DNA from: Stakelama pacifica
GTDB taxonomy: Bacteria; Pseudomonadota; Alphaproteobacteria; Sphingomonadales; Sphingomonadaceae
Assembly (NCBI RefSeq): GCF_004361835.1
Contig: NZ_SNWD01000001.1
Location: 1 to 64,000 of the forward strand
Length of the DNA: 64,000 bases
Reading direction: 5' to 3'
Each line of letters opens with the position of its first letter. The stretch's first letter is position 1. Shown here one piece after another: positions 1 through 8,156 of this stretch. The notes beneath the pieces are model-generated. The model did not search any database and was not told the DNA's origin. It saw only the letters and a program-made list of their open reading frames with translations. Both the position numbers and the translations under genes were made by a program.

Positions 1-12
1 GCTCCTCGCTGA

Positions 13-1455
13 ACCTCGATCGCTTCATTCGTCCGTCTCCTTGTCGAAGGCCGGACTCTACCTATCAATGGAGGAAATCTAGGGGCTCAGACCAATCAGC
101 TTGATGGTACGGCAGACGCGCTGTGGCGAGAATATAATGGCGGCAGCGACAGCCATCTTTCCCAGAATGTCTGGGAGGGCATGGTCGAAGTGCAGGCACC
201 GCTGGTCGAGGACAAGCCATTTGCCGAACTGCTGCAGTTCAATGGTGCGTTCCGCCTGTCGAAATACAGCACCAATCCCAGCACCTTCTCCACTTGGAAG
301 GCGGAAGGAATCTGGTCGCCAGTCCGGGACATCACGTTCCGCGGATCGATCAATCGTGCGCAGCGCGCGCCGACTGTGATCGAATCGTATCAGGCAAGCA
401 ACACGAGCTATGGGCGCATCGATCCGACCTACAATGATTTCTGTGCGCCGACGATCATACGCTACGATACCGGTCCGAACGGACAGCGCATTCCGGTATA
501 TGGCGATCCGAAGGCGTCGCAGGCGGTTTGTGCCGCGACCGGTCTGGCACCCGAAAAATACGGGAGTTCGGACCTGTTGTGCGACACCGATGTCGGCTGC
601 ACCTATCGCAGCGGCGGCTTCACGGTTGACCCGGAAACCGCCTATACCAAGACCTTCGGTGTCGTCGTCAGCCCGCGCTTCATCCCGGGCCTGACCGTGT
701 CGGTGGACCGCTTCCTGATCGATCTCGATCAGTCGATTGGGTATAATAACTATCAGTATTTCTCTGATGGTTGTCTTTCGACCGGCAGCGACTTCTTTTG
801 CAAGATGTTCGTTCGCAATGCCAATGGACAACTATTCAGCGATCCGGGCAGCAACCCGACCTCCGGTTATATCCGGCAGGGTACGACCAACTATTACAAA
901 GCGAAGTCGCATGGCTGGGACTTCCAGGCGCAATATGCGCTGCGGATGGGTAAAGCGGGTCGTCTCGACTTCGATTTTGCCGGATCGTTGACCACGCTGG
1001 CGGGTGCACAGGATTCTCCGATCCTCGCAGAGCGTAATTGCGTCGGATATTATGGCGGCGCCGGCTGCGGTCAGTTTATCTCGAAATGGTCGCACACCTT
1101 GCGCACGACCTATACGACATCGGATGATTTCTTCAGTGCGTCGCTCAACTGGCGCTATCTGGGACCGCTTACCCGGGTATCGAATTCGGGTGATCCGACG
1201 CTGGGTTGGAGCGAAGGCGATGATCGCACGACCTTCTACCGGATCGAAGGGTATAATTATTTCGATCTGGCACTCAGCTTCCGGGTGAACAAGGCGTTCT
1301 CGTTGCGGGTTGCGGCGAACAATATTCTCGACAAGGGGCCGCCGGTTTTCCCGAACTCGCGTGATGTTACAGGCCTGTTCCGCAACAACACGATTGCCCC
1401 GCGCTATGACTCGCTCGGGCGGCAGATCGCGATCGGGACCACGGTCAACTTCTGA
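13..1455 (+). CDS. TonB-dependent receptor, C-terminal part; 5' end missing or frameshifted
   Basis: This is the C-terminal half of an outer-membrane TonB-dependent receptor, a 22-strand barrel that imports large or scarce substrates using TonB energy. What is visible is about 480 residues of alternating barrel strands, long loops with paired cysteines, a NILDKGPPVFPN segment typical of the last strands, and a terminal aromatic residue (GTTVNF) as required for barrel insertion. The first ATG in frame is at 181, but the frame is open and receptor-like (NVWEGMVEVQAPL) well before it, so 181 is not the true start. The frame is closed by TGA at 10-12, although a complete receptor would need another 400-500 residues upstream including the plug. 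The gene is therefore either frameshifted near the window edge or a 5'-truncated relic. The substrate cannot be told. Confidence 0.85.
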   Translation, partial: TSIASFVRLLVEGRTLPINGGNLGAQTNQLDGTADALWREYNGGSDSHLSQNVWEGMVEVQAPLVEDKPFAELLQFNGAFRLSKYSTNPSTFSTWKAEGIWSPVRDITFRGSINRAQRAPTVIESYQASNTSYGRIDPTYNDFCAPTIIRYDTGPNGQRIPVYGDPKASQAVCAATGLAPEKYGSSDLLCDTDVGCTYRSGGFTVDPETAYTKTFGVVVSPRFIPGLTVSVDRFLIDLDQSIGYNNYQYFSDGCLSTGSDFFCKMFVRNANGQLFSDPGSNPTSGYIRQGTTNYYKAKSHGWDFQAQYALRMGKAGRLDFDFAGSLTTLAGAQDSPILAERNCVGYYGGAGCGQFISKWSHTLRTTYTTSDDFFSASLNWRYLGPLTRVSNSGDPTLGWSEGDDRTTFYRIEGYNYFDLALSFRVNKAFSLRVAANNILDKGPPVFPNSRDVTGLFRNNTIAPRYDSLGRQIAIGTTVNF

Positions 1456-1475
1456 TCTCCCACCCTGGAGTGCTT

Positions 1476-1512
1476 GGCCCGTCCTTTCCTTGTGGAAGGG
1501 CGGGCCTTTTTT
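1476..1512 (+). terminator. Rho-independent terminator after the TonB receptor
   Basis: A long GC-rich stem (GGCCCGTCCTTTCC paired with GGAAGGGCGGGCC, loop of about four bases) is followed directly by TTTTTT. It sits 20 bases after the receptor stop. The T-run reaches the stop codon of the convergent ZIP gene, so it may stop transcripts from both sides. Confidence 0.85.
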
Positions 1513-2239
1513 ATGCGATCGCGGAAAGTGCGGTCATGGCGAGGAAGCCGATGACCGGCGCGATCAGCCCTGAGCGCAGATGCCCGGCATGAAGGTTCGC
1601 GACGATATGCGCGGTGCCCAGATAGATGAACGTCCCTGCGCCCAGCGCCATGACGATGGGCGATGCGATTTCCCAGCCGGGATGGTGGAGAACCGATTCC
1701 CCGATGGCCGCGCCGAGCGGCAGCGACACGACGAACGCGCCGTGCAGGAGCAGCGCGGAACGGCGGGAAAGCGGGCTTTCGATGAGCAGTCGGGAAAGCG
1801 CGAAGGCAGCCATGCCCTTATGCGCGAAGAGCGCGGCGGTGAGGGTGAGGAGCGCGAGCGTGCCGACGGTCGCGCCCAGAACCGCGCCTTCCAGCAGGCT
1901 GTGGACCACCAGAACCAGTGTGGCGATAATGGGAAGGCCGGTGCGGCTTTGATGGCGCTGGCCGAACTGGGAGAGGAGGACGAGCGCGAGCAGGGTCGCG
2001 GCGACAATGGCAAAAGCAAGCGGGAAGCCGGGATGGAGGTCCGCCAGATCGTGCGCGGCATGGGGGAGCATGTGGACCAGCCCGGTGGCGATGAAGACCC
2101 CCTTGGCGAACTGATCGCCATATTCGGCGAGACGCCCGGTTCCCGGGGCTTTTCGGGCCAGGAAAGAGGGAAGGGCGGCGAGCAGCGCGACCGCGGTCAG
2201 CGCTGCGCAGCACAGGATCAGGAGCAGCAGAGGGGGCAA
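1511..2239 (-). CDS. ZIP family divalent metal (zinc) transporter
   Basis: This is an inner-membrane metal uptake permease of the ZIP family (242 aa), expected to bring Zn2+ into the cytoplasm. Eight hydrophobic segments can be traced. The diagnostic metal-site helices are present: HSLLEGAVLGA (TM4 type HS..EG) and AHKGMAAFALS (TM5 type HK), plus a histidine-rich first half (HMLPHAAHD). No ATG precedes the first transmembrane segment in frame. The best start is TTG at 2239, and a somewhat longer N-terminus cannot be excluded. The gene is monocistronic and convergent with the TonB receptor. A 17-bp palindrome 72 bp upstream is shared with the promoter of the COG0523 zinc GTPase at 38487, which points to control by Zur. 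Family assignment is firm. Zinc as the substrate is inferred from family and from the shared site. Confidence 0.88.
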   Translation of the reverse strand: MPPLLLLILCCAALTAVALLAALPSFLARKAPGTGRLAEYGDQFAKGVFIATGLVHMLPHAAHDLADLHPGFPLAFAIVAATLLALVLLSQFGQRHQSRTGLPIIATLVLVVHSLLEGAVLGATVGTLALLTLTAALFAHKGMAAFALSRLLIESPLSRRSALLLHGAFVVSLPLGAAIGESVLHHPGWEIASPIVMALGAGTFIYLGTAHIVANLHAGHLRSGLIAPVIGFLAMTALSAIA

Positions 2240-2310
2240 GCAGGGGGCCTTTGGACAAAGCGGGGCGAAGGTTACGAAGTTGGCGCCGAACAGCGCCTGC
2301 CGGAGGTTAG

Positions 2311-2327
2311 ATGATATAGTGTATCAT
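2311..2327. promoter_or_regulatory. Candidate Zur operator upstream of the ZIP transporter
   Basis: The palindrome ATGATA-TAGTG-TATCAT (extended by one pair to GATGATA/TATCATC) lies 72 bp upstream of the transporter start. The same 6-5-6 arrangement with identical arms occurs at 38503-38519 in front of the COG0523 GTPase. Both targets are zinc-homeostasis families, so Zur is the natural candidate regulator. The zur gene itself is not in the window. Confidence 0.6.
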
Positions 2328-2329
2328 CT

Positions 2330-2742
2330 ACCATAGGCAAGTCGCGACGCGGATGGTTTTTCTGCCGCAGGCAGCGACGGGTCGCTTTGGCCATAGGGTT
2401 CTGTCCAGCTTGCCTATCCGGTCGATCTTATGCCGATCTGCGTTGATCCGGACCTGTTGTACCAGCGTAAGGTAATCCGAGCGCCACAGCGGGTCGCAGC
2501 CTGGCATCGAGCCGCACCCGTCTGCCGTCACCCCGACCCAAGCCCGCCCTTGCGAGGCCGCAAGGCGCGCGGCAATCCGGAGCGGCGCGCACATCGCCGG
2601 ATCGCCGCGCGGTTTGCGGAAGCTGCGATGTCGCATGGCCGCTCGGAATGTGTCATTGGCTGCGCGAGAACCATTGTGCTGTCATCGAAATGAGACATTA
2701 TCTCCTTAGGCGATGCCGCAGAAAATCAGGCAAGGGACGCAT
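2330..2742. other. Non-coding stretch between ZIP gene and phosphoesterase
   Basis: About 410 bases with no convincing gene. A minus-strand open frame (2328-2636) has no recognisable domain and no good ribosome site. The 16-mer GTAAGGTAATCCGAGC at 2467-2482 recurs with one mismatch at 4533-4548, on the other side of the phosphoesterase gene. Confidence 0.5.
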
Positions 2743-4419
2743 ATGAGCAAGGGTGACAAGCCGGGAACGGGGCCGCAGGACATCGAAAATCCCCGGCGGC
2801 GCCAGCTTCTGGGCGGAGCGGCGGTCGCTGCCGGGCTGGCCGCGATCGGCGGCGCGGCGGGCGGTGCCGAGGCGCGGCAAAGCGAACCGAAAGCGACCGG
2901 CGCCGCGATCCCCGATGCGCTGCTTCGCGACAAAGTTGACACGGTGGTCGTCATCTTCGCCGAAAATCGCAGCTTCAATAACCTGTTCGGCGATTTTCCC
3001 GGCCTTGAAAAACCGCTGTCCGCCGTGCCGCCGGAGCAAAGTTTGCAGCGCGACCGCGACGGCAGCGTCCTGCGTCAACTTCCGCCGGTCTGGGAAGGGA
3101 TGGTCCCGAACAAGCAGGTGGTGCGCCACCGCGAATATCAGATCGGTCAGGACGATCTGCCGATCTTGCCCAATGCGCCCTTCACGCTGAAAACCCCCGA
3201 CGGCGATCCTTTGCCGCAGGGGCTGGTGACGCGTGACCTGATCCACGCTTTTTACAACAATCAGTTGCAGATCAACGGGGGCCGCAACGACGGCTTCGTC
3301 GCATGGGGCGATAGCGGCGCGCTGACCATGGGACGCTATGGCGACAACAGCGCCAATTTGCGGCTGTGGCAGATCGCGCGCGAATTCACGCTGTGCGACA
3401 ATTTCTTCATGGGCGCTTTCGGCGGATCGTTCCTGAACCACCAATATCTGATCGCAGCGCGTCCGCCCTTTTATCCCGATGCGGCGAACAGCCCGGCAAA
3501 GGGCCGGATCACGGTGCTGGAGGGGAGCGACCCGCGCGGCATTATGCCCAAACAGACGGCGAAATCGCCCAAAAGCGCGCTGGACGGGCCGGTGCAGTTC
3601 GTGCCGACATCGCTCAGCCCCGATTTCTACGCGGTCAACACGATGCTGCCGCCTTATGCGCCGACATACCGGCTGGACCCGGCACGGCCCGGATATTCCG
3701 ACTGGAGCGATTCGCACACACTGATCCCGCAAAAGCACGAAACGATCGGCGACAAGCTGTCAAAGCGCGGGGTGGACTGGGCCTGGTATGCGGGCGGTTG
3801 GGAAGCCGCGCTGGAGGGGCACGGGCAAAGCAACAGCTTCCCGTCGGTCCCCAATTTTCAGCCGCATCATCAGCCGTTCAACTATTACGAACAATTCGCG
3901 CCGGGGACGAAAGCGCGCGCGCAGCATCTGCGCGATGCCGGGCTGGGCGAAACCGCACGGACCAACCATTTCCTTGCCGATGCAGAGGCCGGGAAGCTGC
4001 CCCCGGTGAGCTTCTACAAACCGCAGGGCAACCTCAACATGCATGGCGGATATTCGGATGTCGATGCCGGCGACCGGCATATCACCGGCGTGCTCGAAAC
4101 GCTGCGCGCCAGCCCGCAATGGGACAAGATGCTGGTCGTCGTGACGTTCGACGAAAACGGCGGATGGTGGGACCATGTCGCACCGCCCAAGGGCGACCGC
4201 TGGGGCCCCGGAACGCGCGTGCCCGCGCTGATCGTATCGCCCTATGCCCGGCGCGGGGCGGTGGATCACAGCGTCTATGACACCGGGTCGATCGCCCGGT
4301 TCCTCACGCGGCGCTTCGGGCTGGAGAAGCTGCCCGGTCTGGCGGAACGCGAACGCGCGATGGTCGCGGCGGGCGGCGTTGCACCGGGCGACCTGACCGG
4401 GGCGCTGGAACTGGGGTGA
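2743..4419 (+). CDS. Tat-exported phosphoesterase (acid phosphatase / phospholipase C family)
   Basis: This is a periplasmic phosphoesterase of the PF04185 family (558 aa), which includes AcpA-type acid phosphatases and phospholipases C and hydrolyses phosphomonoesters or phosphodiesters using bound metal. The N-terminus carries a twin-arginine signal (PRRRQLLGG at about 17-25 followed by an Ala/Gly-rich hydrophobic stretch). The nucleophile region ENRSFNNLFG is at about 74-83. Late metal-ligand motifs are FDENGGWWDH and GPGTRVPALIVSPYA, in the usual order for the family. A longer open frame begins at 2713, but the ATG at 2743 has AAGGGA five bases before it and places the Tat motif correctly, so it is chosen. 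The gene stands alone between two gene-poor stretches. Phosphatase is somewhat more likely than phospholipase because the protein lacks the C-terminal domains of the classical PlcH type. Confidence 0.85.
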   Translation: MSKGDKPGTGPQDIENPRRRQLLGGAAVAAGLAAIGGAAGGAEARQSEPKATGAAIPDALLRDKVDTVVVIFAENRSFNNLFGDFPGLEKPLSAVPPEQSLQRDRDGSVLRQLPPVWEGMVPNKQVVRHREYQIGQDDLPILPNAPFTLKTPDGDPLPQGLVTRDLIHAFYNNQLQINGGRNDGFVAWGDSGALTMGRYGDNSANLRLWQIAREFTLCDNFFMGAFGGSFLNHQYLIAARPPFYPDAANSPAKGRITVLEGSDPRGIMPKQTAKSPKSALDGPVQFVPTSLSPDFYAVNTMLPPYAPTYRLDPARPGYSDWSDSHTLIPQKHETIGDKLSKRGVDWAWYAGGWEAALEGHGQSNSFPSVPNFQPHHQPFNYYEQFAPGTKARAQHLRDAGLGETARTNHFLADAEAGKLPPVSFYKPQGNLNMHGGYSDVDAGDRHITGVLETLRASPQWDKMLVVVTFDENGGWWDHVAPPKGDRWGPGTRVPALIVSPYARRGAVDHSVYDTGSIARFLTRRFGLEKLPGLAERERAMVAAGGVAPGDLTGALELG

Positions 4420-4928
4420 GGGCAGGCGAACATAACTGCCGGCCTTCGAAGGGTACCCCCATTACCGTTGTTACAGGCTCAGCCTTTGCCTCTGTTGCTA
4501 CAATGCCGTGCACTGCGACCGTGCATGCCGCAGTAAGGTAATCTGAGCTGAACCACCTACGATCCAGACCATAGCTAATCAATGTATCTGTGCTGTGGAG
4601 GCCGCAAAAGCTGGATTTCGTCCAGATCCATACCACGATCGTGGTACGATAGGGGGGCACGCGGGAATCTGTTCGTTGAAGCGCAGGATTCGATGGAGCA
4701 CTGCTAAGATTCTTTAGCTAGAGGTAGAGGCGCGGCACTTTCCGTTACTGGGATAACATGGCCGCGGAGAAAGACGCCTTGGCCGGAAAAGCAAGGCATT
4801 TCTCCGACCCATCGCTGCGTTGTTCGATATTGGGAAGAAGCGGGCATGTGTGGCAAAAACTATATTTCTTGTCTTCAATAACGGCGGGTGATATTTAGAA
4901 TCGACTCGTGGCTATTGGGGGGATGGCG
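4420..4928. other. Gene-poor, lower-GC stretch with a perfect 16-bp palindrome
   Basis: About 500 bases with visibly lower GC than the flanks and no supportable gene. It holds the second copy of the GTAAGGTAATC(T)GAGC word at 4533-4548 and a perfect palindrome TACCACGATCGTGGTA at 4631-4646, about 280 bp upstream of the secreted-protein gene. The composition suggests a site of past insertion, but no insertion-sequence gene is visible. Confidence 0.5.
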
Positions 4929-5465
4929 ATGAAAAATAAGCGCAATATATTTGGCGCTGCTGCAGTTGTGGTTGGCTTTTGTACCATCGGCTCTGCAGAG
5001 GCCGTAGCGCAGACTCCTTGCAACCCGTCGTCCATGGCATTGATGGTTCAGCATTTCCAAAGCGGTAGTGCCTATCTGCCGGCTTTTGCATGGCCTGTTC
5101 GACAGCTTATTCTGCAGCAGACCGGAGGGACCACGTATTATCCCCAGCTTGCCGCGCTTGGGCCGTTGCAGAATGTGAGCGTTATAGGCGCGCAGCAGCT
5201 TCCCAATGGCATCGTATGTGGTTTTGCAACGCAATTCGCCAATGTGAACCTTTTCTGGCAGGTGGCATATGGTGCCGACGGACTTATCTATGGTCTGAAC
5301 TACACGCCCGCTCCCGCTCCCTCGGTTCCGCGCAGTGGCAGTCCCGCGCCGGTGCCGTCTGCCGGACCGACAGGCGGCACGACACCCAGTCTTCCAACCC
5401 CCGGAACCTCCCCGGTTCCCCAGGGGCAGGAAGAGGGTTGCGACCTATATCCTAATCTATGCTGA
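4929..5465 (+). CDS. Small secreted protein with proline-rich tail (DUF3887-like)
   Basis: An exported protein of 178 aa with a clear Sec signal (KNKRN start, hydrophobic core, cleavage near AEAVAQ-T). The mature part has one compact domain whose end (PNGIVCGFATQFANVNLFWQ, then GADGLIYGLNYTPAP) resembles the DUF3887/NTF2-like fold found in exported bacterial proteins. A low-complexity Pro/Ser/Gly linker of about 40 residues follows, with a final cysteine-containing tail (EEGCDLYPNLC). Starts at 4908, 4923 and 4929 are possible. The last has the best G-rich ribosome site and begins the signal peptide with Lys. The stop overlaps the next gene by 7 bases, so the two are translationally coupled and probably work together outside the cytoplasm. 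The function is unknown. Confidence 0.7.
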   Translation: MKNKRNIFGAAAVVVGFCTIGSAEAVAQTPCNPSSMALMVQHFQSGSAYLPAFAWPVRQLILQQTGGTTYYPQLAALGPLQNVSVIGAQQLPNGIVCGFATQFANVNLFWQVAYGADGLIYGLNYTPAPAPSVPRSGSPAPVPSAGPTGGTTPSLPTPGTSPVPQGQEEGCDLYPNLC

Positions 5466-6253
5466 CCGGGGGCGTGACATCGCGCCGGTCGCTGTTCGGC
5501 ATTGCAGGCGGGGTTGTTGCCTGTTCGCTGTGCGGCATGGGACCGGTCAAGGCGCAGACCAACCAAGCCCGGAGCGTGTCGGGCGGATGCTGGATGGCAA
5601 AGGAAGAAGCCGCGCCGCTTCTTTCCGCTGCGCAGGACGTAATTTCCTATGCCAGCGGTAATGAGCCGATTGTGCTGAAATCGGGCAACGCGGTGTTTGA
5701 TCGCAGCCTTGCCAAATCGCTCGCGCGAATGACCGCGCTGTTCGGCGTATTGCCAGGTTTCGCGTATTTCGATGAGCCGATGGGCGAAGGCAGCAATGCA
5801 TATGCGACCTCCGCCGTGCGACTTGATCGCGACGATGGAACGGTGTTGTTCGGCACGCGTATGCTCAAAGGTCTCTTGGGACGCCCCACCGCGCCCGATG
5901 CCGCCGTTCTGGCGGTCTGTGCACATGAATATGGCCATATCGTGCAATATCGTCGCGGGCTTTCCGCACGATTAAACGCCGGTCAGTCGACGGTCAAACG
6001 GCAGGAATTGCATGCCGATTATCTTGCCGGCTATTTTGCAGCCGTGCGCAAGATAGAGAATGCGAATTTCTCCTCGGTCACCTTCGCAACAACCATGTAT
6101 GACTTAGGCGATACAGCCTTTCACTCCCGTAATCATCACGGTACTCATGATGAGCGCGCCGCCGCAGTGATGGCGGGATTTAGCGCTCGAAAGGAGCGGG
6201 GGCTGACTGTAGATCAGGCGATCGCCGATGGGCTTAATTATGTAGGCGCGTAA
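5459..6253 (+). CDS. Exported zinc metalloprotease-like protein (HExxH)
   Basis: A 264-aa protein with a twin-arginine-type leader (TSRRSLFGIAGG) and a zincin active site: HEYGHIVQ gives the HExxH helix, and ELHADYLAGYFAA about 30 residues later supplies the third ligand, in the manner of the YpfJ/neutral zinc metallopeptidase group. A second His-rich loop (FHSRNHHGTHDERAAA) follows. It is coupled to the preceding secreted protein through a 7-base overlap, and both carry export signals, so it may process or be guarded by that partner. The natural substrate is unknown. Metalloprotease fold is well supported, but activity has not been shown. Confidence 0.78.
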   Translation: MLTGGVTSRRSLFGIAGGVVACSLCGMGPVKAQTNQARSVSGGCWMAKEEAAPLLSAAQDVISYASGNEPIVLKSGNAVFDRSLAKSLARMTALFGVLPGFAYFDEPMGEGSNAYATSAVRLDRDDGTVLFGTRMLKGLLGRPTAPDAAVLAVCAHEYGHIVQYRRGLSARLNAGQSTVKRQELHADYLAGYFAAVRKIENANFSSVTFATTMYDLGDTAFHSRNHHGTHDERAAAVMAGFSARKERGLTVDQAIADGLNYVGA

Positions 6254-6444
6254 CAGCCCGCCGTTCGTGTGCCGGTCATGAATCGTTTCCGGTTTCATTG
6301 CCAATACCTGCGCGCCTTTTTCTATTTCGTTATTAGCCGAACAGGGCGCGCGAAAGCGTTGGATGAACCGTCTCCTAGCGGGGGATTCCCGTTCTTATTG
6401 GTGCGCCGATCGCGGTGGCGGCGCTTCGCTGATCGCTCCCCGCC

Positions 6445-6996
6445 CTATCCCAGCCGTGCTTCGATCCTGCCGAGCTGGTCGAGTATCCGTGCCTGTTGTT
6501 CGAGGATCAGGTCATGCTGTTCGCCGCGCAGGTGGTCGAGCTTTTCCTGCATGCCGAGGATTTCGAGTTCGGAGCGCAGATTGACTTCATAATCATGCGC
6601 GGCGGCGAGGCGGTCTTTTTCGGCCTGCCGGTTCTGGCTCATCATGATGATCGGTGCCTGAATCGCCGCCAGCATCGAAAGCATCAGGTTGAGAAAGATA
6701 TAGGGATAGGGGTCGAACACCTCCCCGCGGGTCAGCACGACGCTGTTGAGGCTGGTCCATGCCACCAGGAACAGGAAGAAAGCGCCGATAAAACCCCAGG
6801 AGCCGCCGATCCTTGCCACCGAATCGGCGAGGCGATCCCAGAAATTGTCCTGCGCGTCGGAGAGGTCGCCGACATCCTGACTGATCGGTGTGCGGCGTTC
6901 GATATGATCGACGACGCGCTGTGCTTCGGGATCGTCGGGGTGGGGGCCGAGACTTTTCCGTGCAAGTTCAAGGGTGATACGCCGGGGGGACTTCAT
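6445..6996 (-). CDS. DUF1003 membrane protein
   Basis: A 183-aa inner-membrane protein of the DUF1003 family. The diagnostic core is present: a soluble lead-in, DRLADSVARIGGSWGFI, a first membrane helix ending in W..LN, the signature DPYPYIFLNLMLS and a second helix with AAIQAPIIMMSQNR, then a charged coiled-coil tail rich in Glu/Leu. The open frame extends upstream to 7083, but ATG at 6996 has AAGGAG eleven bases before it and gives the usual family length. The molecular role of DUF1003 is not established. It is single-copy, with no obvious operon partner here. Confidence 0.85.
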   Translation of the reverse strand: MKSPRRITLELARKSLGPHPDDPEAQRVVDHIERRTPISQDVGDLSDAQDNFWDRLADSVARIGGSWGFIGAFFLFLVAWTSLNSVVLTRGEVFDPYPYIFLNLMLSMLAAIQAPIIMMSQNRQAEKDRLAAAHDYEVNLRSELEILGMQEKLDHLRGEQHDLILEQQARILDQLGRIEARLG

Positions 6997-7331
6997 GCAG
7001 CCATTCTCTCCTTCGGGCGAGGCGGCGTCGATGGTTCGATTCGCCCCTCGCCAAGCCGGAGTCTGGCTTATACCATGTTGCAATACGCGTGAATCGCTGA
7101 CCTGATCGTGATCGCGAGAAGCGCAGCGACGCAGCGATCCGGCGATGACCAGGCAGCTTCCGGATTGCCGCGCCCCTGCGGGGCTTGCAATGACGATTCT
7201 GTCATACGTTCAGGCAGTTTGTCTTGCTATCATAGTCGGGAAAACGGCCGGACAAGCGCGGCGTGCGAAGGAGTGCGCGTTCGCGTGATCGGCCCGCCGC
7301 GCCTCCCGATGGGAAACGCGGCGGGACCGGG
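6997..7331. other. Intergenic stretch containing a dispersed repeat
   Basis: No gene seen. The central part (7112-7200) is a copy of an intergenic repeat whose partner lies at 32432-32520. Confidence 0.6.
7112..7200. repeat. Dispersed intergenic repeat, copy 1
   Basis: This roughly 90-base segment aligns without gaps for most of its length to 32432-32520. The blocks GCGCAGCGAC, GCGATCCGGCG and TTGCCGCGCCC are shared, and the last part can fold on itself. Both copies lie between genes, as expected for an extragenic repeat family. Confidence 0.65.
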
Positions 7332-8030
7332 TCAGGCGGCGTCGACCAGCACGATCTCGCTATCCTCAATCGCGGTGACGGTGAGCGTTTCCACATCCTT
7401 GATCGCCGCGCCGTCGCGGGCGTTGACGCGGATGCCGTCAATCTCCACCGCGCCCGTAGCGGGGACGAGATAGCCGCGCCGATCGGTGCCGAGGCGATAT
7501 TCGGCGCTCTCCCCGGCGCGCAGCGTTGCGCCGATCACCCGCGCATCGGTGCGGATGGGGAGGGCGTCGCCATCCTCTGCAAAGCCCGAAGCCAGGGTGA
7601 TGAACCGGCCCGACCGCTCGCCTTTGGGAAAAGGTTTCGCGCCCCAGCCGGCGGCTTCGCCGGTGCGGGTGGGGAGAATCCAGATCTGGAAGATCTGCGT
7701 CTCCTGATCCTCGCGGTTATATTCGCTGTGCGCGATTCCCGTGCCCGCGCTCATCACCTGCACATCGCCCGCTTCAGTACGGCCGCGATTGCCGAGATTA
7801 TCCTCATGCGTGATCGCGCCTTTGCGGACATAGGTGATGATCTCCATGTCGCGATGCGGGTGCGGGGGAAAGCCGGTGCCCGGCTGGATGGTGTCGTCAT
7901 TCCACACGCGCAGATTGCCCCATTGGGTGCGGTCGGGGTCGTAATAACCGGCGAAGGAGAAGTGGTGCTTCGCGTTCAGCCAGCCATGGTCCGCGCCGCC
8001 AAGGGTCGAAAAGGGACGAAGGTCGATCAT
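7332..8030 (-). CDS. Pirin family protein (bicupin, YhaK-like)
   Basis: A cytoplasmic 232-aa bicupin of the pirin family. The N-terminal cupin has the metal-site pattern PPHPHRDMEIITYVRKG, with the downstream histidine and glutamate in GTGIAHSEYN. IFQIWILPTRTG is the usual junction to the second, metal-free cupin. Family members are non-haem iron proteins. Some have quercetin 2,3-dioxygenase activity in vitro, others act as redox sensors. The length matches the short YhaK subgroup rather than the 290-aa pirins. It is a single gene with no operon partner visible, and its physiological role here cannot be read from context. Confidence 0.88.
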   Translation of the reverse strand: MIDLRPFSTLGGADHGWLNAKHHFSFAGYYDPDRTQWGNLRVWNDDTIQPGTGFPPHPHRDMEIITYVRKGAITHEDNLGNRGRTEAGDVQVMSAGTGIAHSEYNREDQETQIFQIWILPTRTGEAAGWGAKPFPKGERSGRFITLASGFAEDGDALPIRTDARVIGATLRAGESAEYRLGTDRRGYLVPATGAVEIDGIRVNARDGAAIKDVETLTVTAIEDSEIVLVDAA

Positions 8031-8156
8031 GTCATATCTCCCGCATATCGGGGGCTGATGTGCCCGCCGGTTGCTGTGTTGGGGGCGATATAGGCCGGGC
8101 GGGGAGGCGCGATCAGGGGTCCAAATGGAAATGCAGCGTTCGCGAATGCGCGCCGG

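Noticed and set aside
2328-2636. 102-codon minus-strand frame next to the ZIP gene
   Set aside because: No domain, no ribosome site, and it starts inside the probable Zur operator region. Likely chance.
4304-4660. 118-codon minus-strand frame overlapping the 3' end of the phosphoesterase gene
   Set aside because: Overlaps a clear gene on the other strand and has atypical composition. The similarity of its SSDYLT segment to one near 2480 reflects only the shared 16-mer.
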